This document shows positions 19,638 to 29,425 of a DNA stretch of 64,000 bases, in pieces; the first letter of the stretch is position 1; every line of letters starts with the position of its first letter. Both the position numbers and the translations under genes were made by a program. The notes under the pieces are model-generated. The model did no database searches and was not told the origin of the DNA. It was given only the letters and a program-made list of their open reading frames with translations. Origin of the DNA: Mycobacterium stomatepiae (lineage in GTDB: Bacteria; Actinomycetota; Actinomycetes; Mycobacteriales; Mycobacteriaceae). The stretch covers positions 1,116,001 through 1,180,000 of the forward strand of contig NZ_AP022587.1 of the NCBI RefSeq assembly GCF_010731715.1. The letters run 5' to 3'.

Positions 19638-21351
19638 ATTCCGGGTGTGGGCTCCCAAACCCACACTGGTCCGCCTCGACGTCGACGGCGTGGTACACCC
19701 GATGACACGCTCGGATGACGGCTGGTGGCACACGGTGGTCGACGCGCCGGCGGGTGCCCGCTACGGCTACCTGCTCGACGACGACCCCAAGGTGCTGCCC
19801 GACCCGCGGTCGCCACGCCAACCCGACGGGGTGCACGACCGCTCCCAATTGTGGAATCCCAGCGACACCTGGACGGACGGCGAGTGGGCCGGCCGATCGG
19901 TCGAGGGTGCGGTGATCTACGAGCTGCACGTGGGCACCTTCACCGCCGCGGGAACCTTCGACGCTGCGATCGAAAAGCTGGACTACCTGGTCGATCTCGG
20001 GGTCGACTTCGTCGAGCTGATGCCGGTCAACTCCTTCGCCGGAACCCATGGCTGGGGATACGACGGCGTGCTGTGGTACAGCGTGCACGAACCCTACGGC
20101 GGACCCGACGGCCTGGTCCGGCTCGTCGACGCTTGCCACGTACGGGGTTTGGGTGTCCTGATCGACGCGGTGTTCAACCACTTCGGCCCGTCGGGGAATT
20201 ACCTGCCACGGTTTGGCCCGTACCTGTCGTCGGGCAGCAACCCGTGGGGCGAGGGCGTCAACATCGCCGACGCCGACTCCGACGAGGTCCGCCGCTACAT
20301 CATCGGTTGCGCGTTGCGCTGGATGCGCGACTTTCATGCCGACGGGCTGCGGCTGGACGCCGTCCATGCACTGGTGGACACCACGGCGGTTCACATTCTC
20401 GAGGAGATGGCGACCGAAACCGATTGGCTGTCACAAGAAGTGGGTCGGCCGCTGTCGCTGGTCGCCGAGAGCGACCTCAACGACCCGCGGCTGATCACCC
20501 CGCGCGATCACTACGGCTACGGGATCACCGCGCAGTGGGACGACGATATCCACCACGCCATCCACACGGCGGTGTCCGGCGAGCGCCAAGGCTACTACGC
20601 CGACTTCGGTTCGCTGGCTACACTGGCGGATACGCTGCGCCGCGGCTTCTTTCACGCCGGCACCTATTCGTCGTTCCGCCGGCGCCGGCACGGCCGACCG
20701 CTGGACACCAAGGCCATCCCGGCCGGGCGGCTGTTGGCCTACACCTGCACGCACGACCAGGTCGGCAACCGCGCGCTCGGCGACCGGCCGTCCCAGCACC
20801 TGACCGGCGGCCAGTTGGCGATCAAGGCGGCCCTGGCTCTCGGATCACCCTACACGGCAATGCTTTTCATGGGTGAGGAATGGGGGGCGTCGACGCCGTT
20901 CCAGTTCTTCAGCTCGCATCCCGAACCGGAGCTCGCCAAGGCCACCGTCGAAGGGCGTAAGGCCGAATTCGCCGGGCACGGATGGGACGCCCACGACATC
21001 CCCGACCCGCAGGATCCGCAGACGTTCCAGCGATCCAAGCTGAACTGGGATGAGGTCGACGCCGGGGACCATGCGCTGCTGCTGGGTTTTTATCGGGACC
21101 TGATCGCCTTACGGCGCAAAGACCCCGACCTGGCCGACCCGTGGCTCGACCACCTGACTGTCGACTACGACGAGGAACTGCGCTGGATCATGCTGTCACG
21201 CGGGCAATTACGGATTGCGTGCAACCTCGGCGGCGAGCCGGTGACCGTGCCGGTCGCGGGCGATGTCGTGCTCGCCTGGGGTGAGCCCAGCGGGAGCGTC
21301 GACGGCACTGTGCTGGAAGGGCATTCGGTCGCGATCCTGCGCCACCGGTGA
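19630..21351 (+). CDS. treZ: Maltooligosyltrehalose trehalohydrolase
   Basis: A 573-residue GH13 enzyme that cleaves trehalose from maltooligosyltrehalose, finishing the TreY/TreZ route from glycogen. It has an N-terminal CBM48-like domain (FRVWAPKPTLVRLDVDG), then ELHVGTFTAAGTFDAAI, DAVFNHFGPSGNYL, DGLRLDAVHAL (nucleophile), LVAESDLNDPR (Glu) and CTHDQVGNRALGDR. The ATG at 19630 lies inside the treY tail (8-base overlap); longer in-frame starts would cover treY. It closes the glgX-treY-treZ operon. Trehalose is a core component of mycobacterial glycolipids. Confidence 0.95.
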   Translation: MAEFRVWAPKPTLVRLDVDGVVHPMTRSDDGWWHTVVDAPAGARYGYLLDDDPKVLPDPRSPRQPDGVHDRSQLWNPSDTWTDGEWAGRSVEGAVIYELHVGTFTAAGTFDAAIEKLDYLVDLGVDFVELMPVNSFAGTHGWGYDGVLWYSVHEPYGGPDGLVRLVDACHVRGLGVLIDAVFNHFGPSGNYLPRFGPYLSSGSNPWGEGVNIADADSDEVRRYIIGCALRWMRDFHADGLRLDAVHALVDTTAVHILEEMATETDWLSQEVGRPLSLVAESDLNDPRLITPRDHYGYGITAQWDDDIHHAIHTAVSGERQGYYADFGSLATLADTLRRGFFHAGTYSSFRRRRHGRPLDTKAIPAGRLLAYTCTHDQVGNRALGDRPSQHLTGGQLAIKAALALGSPYTAMLFMGEEWGASTPFQFFSSHPEPELAKATVEGRKAEFAGHGWDAHDIPDPQDPQTFQRSKLNWDEVDAGDHALLLGFYRDLIALRRKDPDLADPWLDHLTVDYDEELRWIMLSRGQLRIACNLGGEPVTVPVAGDVVLAWGEPSGSVDGTVLEGHSVAILRHR

Positions 21352-21418
21352 CTCGAGCTACCGCCTCCCGCTCCGCTAGCGCTACCATCACCGCACCGAC
21401 GACTGCAATGGAGCAGAG

Positions 21419-22648
21419 ATGGCCCAAAAGGTGCGGATTCCACCCGATCTGATCGGCGGCGACGTCGACGAGGGATACGGCAAGGTCGCCGACGCTTTTC
21501 GTCGCAACCTGAGCAGCGGCCGGGAGGTCGGCGCGGCGATCGCGGTGTATCGCGACGGGCGTAAGGTCGTCGACCTGTGGGGCGGGTACCGCAACGAGAC
21601 CACCCGGGCGCCGTGGCAAGAGGACACCGTCGTCAATGTCTTCTCGACTACCAAAGGCATTGCTTCGGTTGCCGTTGCGCTGGCCGTCTCTCGCGGCTAC
21701 CTGTCGTATGACGCCAGAGTCGCCGATTACTGGCCCGAGTTCGCACAGGCCGGCAAGGAGGCGGTGACGGTACGTCAGCTGCTGGCCCACCAGGCCGGGC
21801 TGCCCGTCATCAAGCCGCCGCTGACACTGCGGGAACTGTCCGACCCGCCGACGATGTCGGCCAAGCTCGCCGCCCAGACGCCGGCGTGGACGCCCGGCAC
21901 ACGGCACGGCTACCACGGCATCACGCTCGGCTGGTACGAAGGCGAACTGATCCGCCGGACCGACCCCGCCGGGCGGACCCTGGGCCGATTCTTTGCCGAG
22001 GAGATCGCCAGGCCGCTGGGACTGGACTTCTACATCGGGCTGCCCGATTCGGTGGACCGCGATCGCGTCGCGTATTTGGACGCCTGGTCGTTGCCCCAGC
22101 TGCTTTTTCATCTGAACACGATGCCGCGCGGCCTGGCGCTGGCATTGTTCAATCCGTTCGACCTGGCGGCGCCCTCGCTCAGCGTCGCCAAGGGCATCAA
22201 CGACCTGGGCGACTTCAACCGCGACGAGCTGCGCGTGGTCGAGATGCCCGCGGTCAACGGCACCGGCACCGCGCGCTCGATCGCAAAGCTGTACGGCAGC
22301 GCCGCCACCGGCAGTACCGAGCTCGGCCTGAGCGCCGGCACCCTGGCTGCCCTGAAAAGCCCCGCGCAACCACCGACAAAGGGGTTGCGCGACAAGGTGC
22401 TACACGTCGATTCCAATTTCACCCTGGGCTTCAACAAGCCCAGTCCCCTGTCCATCTTCGGATCGTCCGGGACTGCCTTTGGAACGCCGGGAGCGGGTGG
22501 TTCGTTCGGATTCGCCGATCCGGACACCGGGATCGGCTACGGCTACGTGATGAACAAGCTGGGTTTCCATCTGGTCAGTGACCCGCGGGAACTCGCGCTG
22601 CGGCACGCGCTATTCCACGAGGCACTGGGAACCAGGCCGCAAACCTGA
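21419..22648 (+). CDS. Class C beta-lactamase-fold esterase (Lip family)
   Basis: A 409-residue serine hydrolase of the penicillin-binding-protein/class C beta-lactamase fold, esterase family VIII, as in the mycobacterial LipL/LipP/LipD group. The SxxK nucleophile motif is FSTTKGI, the second motif region is RHGYHGITLGW (Tyr), and a late GAGGSFGFADPDTGIGYGYVMN block corresponds to the HxG/KTG strand. It probably hydrolyses short acyl esters; no signal peptide is seen. It follows treZ by 67 bases on the same strand and converges on the MocR gene, with a single base between the two coding ends. Confidence 0.85.
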   Translation: MAQKVRIPPDLIGGDVDEGYGKVADAFRRNLSSGREVGAAIAVYRDGRKVVDLWGGYRNETTRAPWQEDTVVNVFSTTKGIASVAVALAVSRGYLSYDARVADYWPEFAQAGKEAVTVRQLLAHQAGLPVIKPPLTLRELSDPPTMSAKLAAQTPAWTPGTRHGYHGITLGWYEGELIRRTDPAGRTLGRFFAEEIARPLGLDFYIGLPDSVDRDRVAYLDAWSLPQLLFHLNTMPRGLALALFNPFDLAAPSLSVAKGINDLGDFNRDELRVVEMPAVNGTGTARSIAKLYGSAATGSTELGLSAGTLAALKSPAQPPTKGLRDKVLHVDSNFTLGFNKPSPLSIFGSSGTAFGTPGAGGSFGFADPDTGIGYGYVMNKLGFHLVSDPRELALRHALFHEALGTRPQT

Positions 22649-22649
22649 C

Positions 22650-23972
22650 CTACACGCTGGATCGGCCGGCGGTGCGGATCGCCTCAGCGATCGCGTCGGC
22701 GAGCGGATCGATCTCGGCGTCGGCCAAATCGGCGATAGTGACCCGAATTCCGGCCGGCGTGCCGATCCGGAATCGTGAACCGGGCGCGGCGGCCCACCCC
22801 AAATTGATCAGCCGCGTGATGGCCACCGTCTCGTCGGGCACCGGGATCCAGACGTTGAGCCCGGAACGGCCGTGCGCGGCGATCCCGCGGTCGGCCAGCG
22901 CCGCGCGTAGCCGGGTTCTGTTGTCCGCGTAGCGCCGCTCGGCTTGTCCGACGAGACGCGACGCCGCCTCGTCGGACCACAACCGCACCGCAAGATCCTG
23001 CAGCAGATGGCTCACCCACCCGGGTCCCAGCCGCAGTCGTCCGTGTACCCGCTCGACGGTGCGCTGATCTCCGGCGAGGACGGCCAGCCGCAGGTCGGGA
23101 CCGTAGGCCTTCGACGCCGACCGCACGAATGCCCAATGAACGCTCGATCCGGCCAGCGAGTGCAACGGAACACCGGAGATGCCGGCGCAGTGATCGTCCT
23201 CCACGACCAGAACGTCTCGGTCCGCCAACACCGCGCGTAGTTCGCCGGCGCGCGCCGCGGATAGCGCCGCACCGGACGGGTTCTGCGCGCGCGTGGTGAC
23301 GACCAGCGCACGCGCCCCGCCACCCAGCGCCCGTGCGACCTCGGCGACCAGCGGGCCGTCGTCGTCCACGCGCACCGTATCGACCGAAAGGCCCAGCGCG
23401 GCAAGCAAATCCAGTAGGTTGGCCCAGCCCGGATCCTCGACGGCAACCCGGTCGCCGGGGCGCAGGTGCGCGGTGAGTGCCCGTTCAATGCCGTCGAGCG
23501 CCCCGCTAGTCACCGCGAGGTGCTCGGCGGGAACGCCGTCGGCACTCAAAGCCGCACCGGCGCACTCGACCAGTGCCGCCGACATGGCCGGCTCCCCATA
23601 GAGCACCGGGCGTCGAGGATGCGAATCACATTGCGGTACAGCAGCAATAGGTAGCAGGGCCGGATTCGGGTTTCCGGTCGACAGGTCGCGAACACCCGCG
23701 GGGATGTCCAGCCCGAGCAGCGAGCGCGGCGTTGTCGCCGGGCGGTGTCGCACCCGGGTACCGCGGCGCCCCGAGGTTTCGACGGTCCCGCGATCGCGCA
23801 GCAGGCGATAGGCCGCGGCGGCGGTGTTGGCGTTCACGCCGAGTCGTGCGGCCAGTTCGCGCACCGGGGGCAGCGCGTCACCGGGCGTCAGGGCGCCGCT
23901 GGAGATTCCTTCTTCGATGTTGGCGGCGATGGACTCCGCGCCCGTCCCCGCTATGCTGTATTGCACTGGCAC
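22650..23972 (-). CDS. MocR-type regulator (GntR winged helix plus aminotransferase domain)
   Basis: About 440 residues. The N-terminal GntR helix-turn-helix is visible as GDALPPVRELAARLGVNANTAAAAYRLL. The rest is a fold-type-I PLP aminotransferase-like domain with the lysine in RSASKAYGPDLRLA. Proteins of this class sense PLP or amino acids and regulate neighbouring genes. It is divergent from a PNPOx-like gene with only about 40 bases between them. The start is uncertain: TTG at 23978, GTG at 23972 and GTG at 23966 are in frame and none has a clear ribosome-binding site. Likely regulates itself and the divergent gene; the ligand is inferred. Confidence 0.85.
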   Translation of the reverse strand: MPVQYSIAGTGAESIAANIEEGISSGALTPGDALPPVRELAARLGVNANTAAAAYRLLRDRGTVETSGRRGTRVRHRPATTPRSLLGLDIPAGVRDLSTGNPNPALLPIAAVPQCDSHPRRPVLYGEPAMSAALVECAGAALSADGVPAEHLAVTSGALDGIERALTAHLRPGDRVAVEDPGWANLLDLLAALGLSVDTVRVDDDGPLVAEVARALGGGARALVVTTRAQNPSGAALSAARAGELRAVLADRDVLVVEDDHCAGISGVPLHSLAGSSVHWAFVRSASKAYGPDLRLAVLAGDQRTVERVHGRLRLGPGWVSHLLQDLAVRLWSDEAASRLVGQAERRYADNRTRLRAALADRGIAAHGRSGLNVWIPVPDETVAITRLINLGWAAAPGSRFRIGTPAGIRVTIADLADAEIDPLADAIAEAIRTAGRSSV

Positions 23973-24012
23973 ATTCAATATTATGTACTATTACAATAAT
24001 GAAGGCAATCCG
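23973..24012. promoter_or_regulatory. AT-rich divergent control region between MocR and PNPOx-like genes
   Basis: This 40-base spacer is strikingly A/T-rich in a GC-rich genome. It contains CAATATTATG and CAATAATG as an imperfect direct repeat, the kind of arrangement MocR proteins often bind. TATTAT and TACAAT could serve as -10 elements. GAAGG at 24001-24005 is a well-spaced ribosome-binding site for the ATG at 24013. Confidence 0.5.
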
Positions 24013-24651
24013 ATGGACTACGAACCGACGTCGCACACCACGCCCACCCGCTACCGGGAGCGCGCCCGCTACGACCGCGATACCGTCCATCGCATCCTGG
24101 ACGAGGCCCTGATCTGTCACCTGGGGTATCTGGGTGACGGCCGGCCGGTGGTCTTGCCGACCACGCACGCGCGCGTCGGCGAGACCCCGTACATCCACGG
24201 CTCGACCGGCAGCGGTCCGATGCTCGCCGCGAAGCTGGCCGGCCTGCCCGTCTGCGTCACCACCACCCTGGTCGACGGGCTGGTGCTGGCCCGCTCGGCG
24301 ATGCACCACTCACTGAACTACCGCTCGGTCGTCGTGATGGGCACGGCACGCCTGGTCGACGACCCCGACGAGAAGCGGCGGGCATTCGACGCGCTGCTCG
24401 ACCACGTGCGCCCTGGGCGCGCCGCCGACTGCCGGCCGCCGAACGCGCGGGAACTCGCCGCGACGGCAGTGCTGGCCCTCGACCTCGTCGAAGTGTCGGC
24501 GAAGGTGCGCGACGGCCGCGTGGCCGACGATCCGGAGGACATCGCGCTACCGCACTGGGCCGGAGTGGTCCCACTGCGACTGGTCGCCGAACCACCGCAA
24601 CGCGCGCCCGACCTGGACCCCGCTACCCCGCTGCCGGACTATCTGGCCTGA
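24013..24651 (+). CDS. PNPOx-like flavin-binding split-barrel protein
   Basis: A 212-residue protein of the pyridoxamine-5'-phosphate-oxidase-like (FMN-binding split barrel) superfamily. It contains LDEALICHLGYLGDGRPVVLPT, YIHGSTGSGP, and a central NYRSVVVMGTARLVDD strand pattern typical of the 'flavin-nucleotide-binding' group. The ATG at 24013 follows GAAGG by 7 bases. It is divergent from a MocR-type regulator, a pairing that suggests a link to vitamin B6 or to an amino compound. Activity unknown. It converges on ilvA with the stops directly adjacent. Confidence 0.8.
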   Translation: MDYEPTSHTTPTRYRERARYDRDTVHRILDEALICHLGYLGDGRPVVLPTTHARVGETPYIHGSTGSGPMLAAKLAGLPVCVTTTLVDGLVLARSAMHHSLNYRSVVVMGTARLVDDPDEKRRAFDALLDHVRPGRAADCRPPNARELAATAVLALDLVEVSAKVRDGRVADDPEDIALPHWAGVVPLRLVAEPPQRAPDLDPATPLPDYLA

Positions 24652-25947
24652 TTACAGCAGCAGGTAGCGATAGGCCGGCGAGCCCGGCTGCAGCGTCTCG
24701 AAGTGAATCTCGGTGTCGCGCATCCGATCCAGCAGGTCGTCCAGCTCGGCCGAGGAACCCAGTTGAATACCGACCAGCGCCTCACCGGTCTCGCGGTTGT
24801 TGCGCTTGACGTACTCGAACAGGGTGATGTCGTCGTTGGGTCCGAGCACGTCGTCGAGGAATCGGCGCAACGCACCGGGCTCCTGCGGGAAGTCCACCAG
24901 AAAATAATGCTTGAGCCCGAGGTGGACCAGTGAGCGCTCGAGTACCTCGCCGTAGCGCGACACGTCGTTGTTGCCGCCCGAGATCAGGCAGACGACGGTG
25001 GACCCGGGCTCGATGTCGGCTTCCAGCACGCCGGTGACGGACAGCGCGCCCGCGGGCTCGGCGATGATGCCCTCGTTCTGATAGAGGTCGAGCATCGCGG
25101 TGCAGACCGCGCCCTCGTCGACGGTCGTGATCGACACCATGTCGCCCGCGGCGGCCAGGGCGGCATGCGTCAGCGTCCCCGCCCGCTTTACCGCGGCGCC
25201 GTCGACGAACTGGTCGACGTGATCCAGCGTCACCGGCTCCCCGGCGGCCAGCGCGGCCATCATGGCCGCGGCCCCGGCCGGTTCGACACCCAGCACCGAT
25301 GTGTTGGTCGTCCGCTCGGACAGATAGGACGTGATGCCCGCGATGCAGCCACCGCCGCCGACCGGAACCACCACCAGGTCGGGTTCGCCGCCGAGCTGCT
25401 CGAGCATTTCGACGGCGATGGTGCCCTGGCCGGCCATGGTGCGCACGTCATCGTATGGCGGCACCAGCGTCGCGCCGGTGCGCTTCACGTCGTCGAGCGC
25501 CGCCTCGGCGGCAAGGTCGTACGTCGATCCGCCCACGATCAGGTCGATGAAGTTGCCCCCGTGGTAGCGGATCCGGTCGCGCTTCTGTTTGGGCGTCTTG
25601 GCCGGCACGTAGACGCGGCCGTGCACGCCCAGGGTCCGGCAGGCGTAGGCGAACCCCTGCGCGTGGTTGCCGGCCGAGGAGCAGACCACGCCGGCGCCGA
25701 TCTCCGCGTCGGACAACTGCACCAGCAGGTTGTAGGCGCCGCGCAGCTTGTAGGACCGCACGATCTGCAGGTCCTCGCGCTTGAGGTAGACCTGCGCGCC
25801 GGTGATCGCCGACAGCCGATCGCTGTACTGCAGCGGGGTGGGTGTGACTACCGCGGCAATCCGCTGCGCAGCGCTGTCAATGTCGGCAGCCGAAAGCACA
25901 TGCGGCGTCGTTGACATGCTGGGGGGACGGCTCGGTTCAGCGGACAC
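24652..25947 (-). CDS. ilvA: Threonine dehydratase (biosynthetic)
   Basis: A 431-residue PLP enzyme converting threonine to 2-oxobutanoate, the committed step to isoleucine. The PLP lysine lies in VRSYKLRGAYN, with SSAGNHAQGFAYA and VPVGGGGCIAG as phosphate- and cofactor-binding loops. The C-terminal third is an ACT-like regulatory domain (LVDFPQEPGALRRFLDDV). The GTG at 25947 gives VSAEPS, like the M. tuberculosis IlvA (Rv1559) start; an ATG at 25917 is the alternative. It lies between the PNPOx-like gene and the Ddn-like gene. Feedback control by isoleucine is known for the family. Confidence 0.94.
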   Translation of the reverse strand: MSAEPSRPPSMSTTPHVLSAADIDSAAQRIAAVVTPTPLQYSDRLSAITGAQVYLKREDLQIVRSYKLRGAYNLLVQLSDAEIGAGVVCSSAGNHAQGFAYACRTLGVHGRVYVPAKTPKQKRDRIRYHGGNFIDLIVGGSTYDLAAEAALDDVKRTGATLVPPYDDVRTMAGQGTIAVEMLEQLGGEPDLVVVPVGGGGCIAGITSYLSERTTNTSVLGVEPAGAAAMMAALAAGEPVTLDHVDQFVDGAAVKRAGTLTHAALAAAGDMVSITTVDEGAVCTAMLDLYQNEGIIAEPAGALSVTGVLEADIEPGSTVVCLISGGNNDVSRYGEVLERSLVHLGLKHYFLVDFPQEPGALRRFLDDVLGPNDDITLFEYVKRNNRETGEALVGIQLGSSAELDDLLDRMRDTEIHFETLQPGSPAYRYLLL

Positions 25948-25990
25948 CGAATAATGGTGCCACGCACCCCCGGCCACCTGCCTAATCGGC

Positions 25991-26428
25991 TCAGTTCACC
26001 GGGGTCAGCACGAACACCGGAATCTGGCGTTCGGTCTTCTTCTGGTAGTCCGCGTAGGGCGGGTAGGCCGCGACGGCGCGCTCCCACCAGACGGCCTTTT
26101 CGTCGCCGGTCAGCTCGCGGGCGTCGTAGTCGCGGGTGACGGTGCCGTCCTGCAACTCGACGCGGGGATTCTTCACGATGTTGTAGTACCAGACCGGGTG
26201 CTTCGGCGCGCCGCCGAGCGAGGCGACGACGGCGTACTCGCCGTCGTGCTCGACCCGCATCAGCGGCGTCTTGCGCAGCTTGCCGGACTTGGCTCCGACG
26301 GTCGTCAGTAGGATCACGGGCATCCCCTGCATGTCCGTCCCGTCCGTCCCGCCGGACTCCATGTACTTCTCGGCTTGCTCACGGGCCCAATCGGACGTCG
26401 AAGGTTCGTACTCTCCGGTAAGCGGCAT
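25991..26428 (-). CDS. Deazaflavin (F420)-dependent nitroreductase-family protein, Rv1558 homologue
   Basis: A 145-residue split-barrel protein of the Ddn family. Visible blocks are [39 protein letters not shown] and NPRVELQDG, the usual F420-binding signature. Members use reduced F420 to reduce quinones or other electrophiles. The ATG at 26428 (MPLTGEY) is favoured over the GTGs at 26434 and 26437 by similarity to Rv1558. It lies just upstream of ilvA on the same strand; the physiological substrate is unknown. Confidence 0.88.
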   Translation of the reverse strand: MPLTGEYEPSTSDWAREQAEKYMESGGTDGTDMQGMPVILLTTVGAKSGKLRKTPLMRVEHDGEYAVVASLGGAPKHPVWYYNIVKNPRVELQDGTVTRDYDARELTGDEKAVWWERAVAAYPPYADYQKKTERQIPVFVLTPVN

Positions 26429-26499
26429 GTCCACCACTCTAGGCCCGCGCGCGGCGATTTCGCCCCGAGCAGACTCAGCCGCCTAGGCCGAGAAGCGGA

Positions 26500-28364
26500 T
26501 CATTGCGCCCGGGCGAGTTCGGCGATCGCATTGACGCGTCGCGTCGCCGTCGCGATCTCGTCCGCGAATTCCTGGCGACGCTTGGCGAGTTGCTCGGAAT
26601 CCGAACCGTCGACCAGCTCCCGGTGCCGCGCCAGCCGCAGTGCGGTCTTGAAGAGCTCCATCGACCTCGACTCGGCGCTGGCGATCCGGCGCTGTAGCTC
26701 CCACTGCTTGCCCAGCTCGAGACATTCGTTGAGGAACGCGTTTTCGTCGAGGGACTCGTCCCCGAGCGCGGCCAGCCGGTCGGCGACGATGTGGTACGCG
26801 TCCAGGAACGGCCGTAACACCAGGTGCGCCAACAACAAGTCTGCCGATTCGAGCAGCCCGCGCACGTCGACGGCGGCAGCGGCCTTGCTGGTGTCCTCCA
26901 CCGGCCCGATCAACCGCACCTCGTCGGCCAACTCCTTTTCGAACTGGGTACGGCCGGAGAACAGGAACTCGAACTTCAGCAACTCCCGCAAACTCAACGC
27001 CTCGTCACGCACGGTCACCGGTGACACCATGCCGTCCGCGGAGTTCTCAGCGTTTTCCACCGCGGCGAGCAGCGCGGTTTCGGCGATCGCGCGATCGACC
27101 AGGATGTGGATCGCGGATTGCGGTAGAACGCGGCGACCAGATGCTGGTCCTCGCCGATCCCCCACACCGCTTCGGTGCCGGCTTCGTACACGCTGACCAC
27201 CCCGGACGCGACGAGCTGGTGCAGGGTCCATCGGATCGTGGAGCGATTCGTCAGGTCCGCGGCCCCGGCGACGGCCCAGTTGCGCGCCGTGATGTAGCTG
27301 GCCAGCGGGCGCACCGTGGCCAGCACCTCGCTGATCGACAACGACCGGTCCGCGCCCAGCAACGCCAGGTTCACCACGGCGGTGGGAGTCACCGGTGTCG
27401 CGCGGTTGATCCGGTGCTCGACGTCCAGCGCGATCCGCTCTATTTCGGTCCCGGTTCCCGCCTCTTCGCCGCGCATCTCCTCGAGGCGTTTGCGCAACGG
27501 CAGCGGTTCGCCGAAGTCCAGGTACGCGCGACCGAGCCGCTTGCCCTGCTGGCGGGCCAGGCCGACCAGGAAGCGAAGATCCTCGGGACGTTTCGCCGCC
27601 CCATAGGCCTTGGTGGTCATCGCCTCAACTTCGTGCAGCTGGTCGTACACGATCGATGTCGGCACCAAATACACTTCGGGACCGTCGATTTCGTCGACGG
27701 CGTCGGTGAGGTAGCGCAGGATGCCGAAGACCGGGGGCCGCAACTTGCCGGTGCGGGTGCGCCCGCCCTCGATCGACCAGGTGAGATTGGTGTGGTCTTG
27801 CACCAGCTGCGCGGTGTAGGCGCGCAGCACGAATCGGTAGACGGGAATGTCCTTGGTCTGGCGCCGGATGAAGATCGTTCCGGTGCGCTTGGCGAAGCCG
27901 CCCATCGGGAAGAAGTTCAGGTTGGCCCCGCCGAACGTGAAGGTCGCCGAGAGCCGATTGGCCACGATCATTTCCGGCAGCAGCATGCCGTCCAGGTACG
28001 ACCGGTGCGAAAAGGCAAACGCCAGCGTCCCTTTGCGATCCAGTTTGCGCAGCTGCGCGATCTGGTCCTCGTCGACCAGCACGTCGTAGGCCCGCATCAG
28101 CCAGCGGCTGAATCCGCGCCAGCCCTGCACCGCCCGCTCGTCGAGCGAGGCCGCCATCTCGCGCAGGTAGCCAGCCGCCTCGGCGCGGACGTCGCCGGGA
28201 TTGCGGCCGAGTTCGTCGGCCAGCGTGGCCAGTTTCTCGTCGTACCACGGCGCGCCGAGCAATTGGGCCACCGCGGGCGGGTCGGTCGATACGGGGATCA
28301 CCGGTTCATCGATAACATCCAGTGCGCTGCAACACCTTTCGCGCTCTAACGCGCCCGATTTCAC
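26500..28364 (-). pseudogene. plsB1: plsB1-type glycerol-3-phosphate acyltransferase, one-base frameshift
   Basis: The gene reads from about 28364 through an acyltransferase domain with the HxxxxD motif HRSYLD (His120-Asp125), then FFPMGGFAKR and SIEGGRTRTGK. It shifts frame near 27117, inside what should read VAAFYRN-SAIHILVDRAIAE. The remainder (SAIHILV to the stop at 26500) continues in another frame. Adding one base restores a single 621-residue frame, the length I recall for PlsB1 (Rv1551). The family transfers acyl groups to glycerol-3-phosphate for phospholipid synthesis; mycobacteria also have PlsB2. The break removes the C-terminal helical region. Either a pseudogene or an assembly indel. 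Confidence 0.85.
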
Positions 28365-28579
28365 GCGCTGTCGCGAGCCGCCCGCCGGTCATGCCGCTCG
28401 CACCGTTCTCGTCATTCCCGTTCTCCTTCAGGTGTCGCCGGGTGCGGGACCGGCCAGCTGCGCGTTGTCCACATCCCCTCGGTGAGCGTACGTCCGCCCT
28501 CGGGTGGCATGGAACACAATTCGCGATTTGGCGCCTCGATCCGGCGTGCCCGTCGACGGGAGCCGAGTACGTTCGGATC

Positions 28580-29425
28580 ATGCGGCCCCAACCCGATACT
28601 GGCGCGAGCGACCTCACGCCACTCGAGGAGACCGCGTTGCTGACCCAGTACGCGCGAGCGCTGGACGGCCAGTGGCCGCGGCCCATTCTCGGAGATTCGC
28701 TCGCCGCCGAGATCGTCGACCAGATCGACTACGACTTCGCGGGGCTCGGCATCCCGGCGAGCGTGGTCTGCCAGACGGCGCTGCGCGCCAAGATGCTCGA
28801 CGAACGGGTACGGGCCTTCACCGCCGAGTATCCGCATGCCATCGTGATCGATCTGGGCGCCGGGCTGGACTCGGGCCCGTTTCGGGTGCGCCCGCCGGCA
28901 GGCGTCGACTGGTACCGCGTCGACCTGCCCGGGGTCAGCGCGCTGCGCCGCCAGCTGCTGCCGACCAGCAGGCGAGCCCACGTGCTGACCGCCTCGGTGG
29001 CCGATCAGAGCTGGCCCAACTCCATCCCGTCCGATCGGCCCGTCATCGTGATGGCCGACGGCCTGTTCGCGTTCCTGTCCGAGCCGGTGCTGATCGCCCT
29101 CTTCCGGCGCATCACCACCTATTTCAGCTCCGGAGAATTGGCGTTCAACGACTACGGCCGCATCGGCTGGTTTAGCCGGCTCGCGGTGAAGCTGGCCCCG
29201 CAGCGGATGTTCAGCAGCGTCGGCGCGCAGTGGGGTTATCCGGGGTTCGAAGACCCGCTGGTGCCCGAACAATGGAACCCGTCGCTCAAGCTCGTCGAAG
29301 AGGCAAGCCTGGCGCACGCGCCCGAGGTCGAGCTGTTTCCGGGTTGGATTCGATTCGCTACCAAGCTTTCCGGGATGTTCGAGGTGTCGGCCCGCAAGGC
29401 CAGAATCCTGCGCTACCAGTTCTAG
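28580..29425 (+). CDS. SAM-dependent methyltransferase, leucine carboxyl methyltransferase family
   Basis: A 281-residue protein of the LCM/PPM methyltransferase family (Pfam LCM type). The SAM-binding motif is VIDLGAGLDSGPFRV, followed by WYRVDLPGV and VIVMADGLFAFL. Close relatives in actinobacteria are annotated as polyketide or tetracenomycin O-methyltransferase-like proteins. The ATG at 28580 starts MRPQPDTG; the frame is open further upstream, but that part is Arg-rich and would overlap plsB1. Its stop shares CTAG with the convergent MerR gene. No M. tuberculosis counterpart is expected at this position; substrate unknown. Confidence 0.75.
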   Translation: MRPQPDTGASDLTPLEETALLTQYARALDGQWPRPILGDSLAAEIVDQIDYDFAGLGIPASVVCQTALRAKMLDERVRAFTAEYPHAIVIDLGAGLDSGPFRVRPPAGVDWYRVDLPGVSALRRQLLPTSRRAHVLTASVADQSWPNSIPSDRPVIVMADGLFAFLSEPVLIALFRRITTYFSSGELAFNDYGRIGWFSRLAVKLAPQRMFSSVGAQWGYPGFEDPLVPEQWNPSLKLVEEASLAHAPEVELFPGWIRFATKLSGMFEVSARKARILRYQF

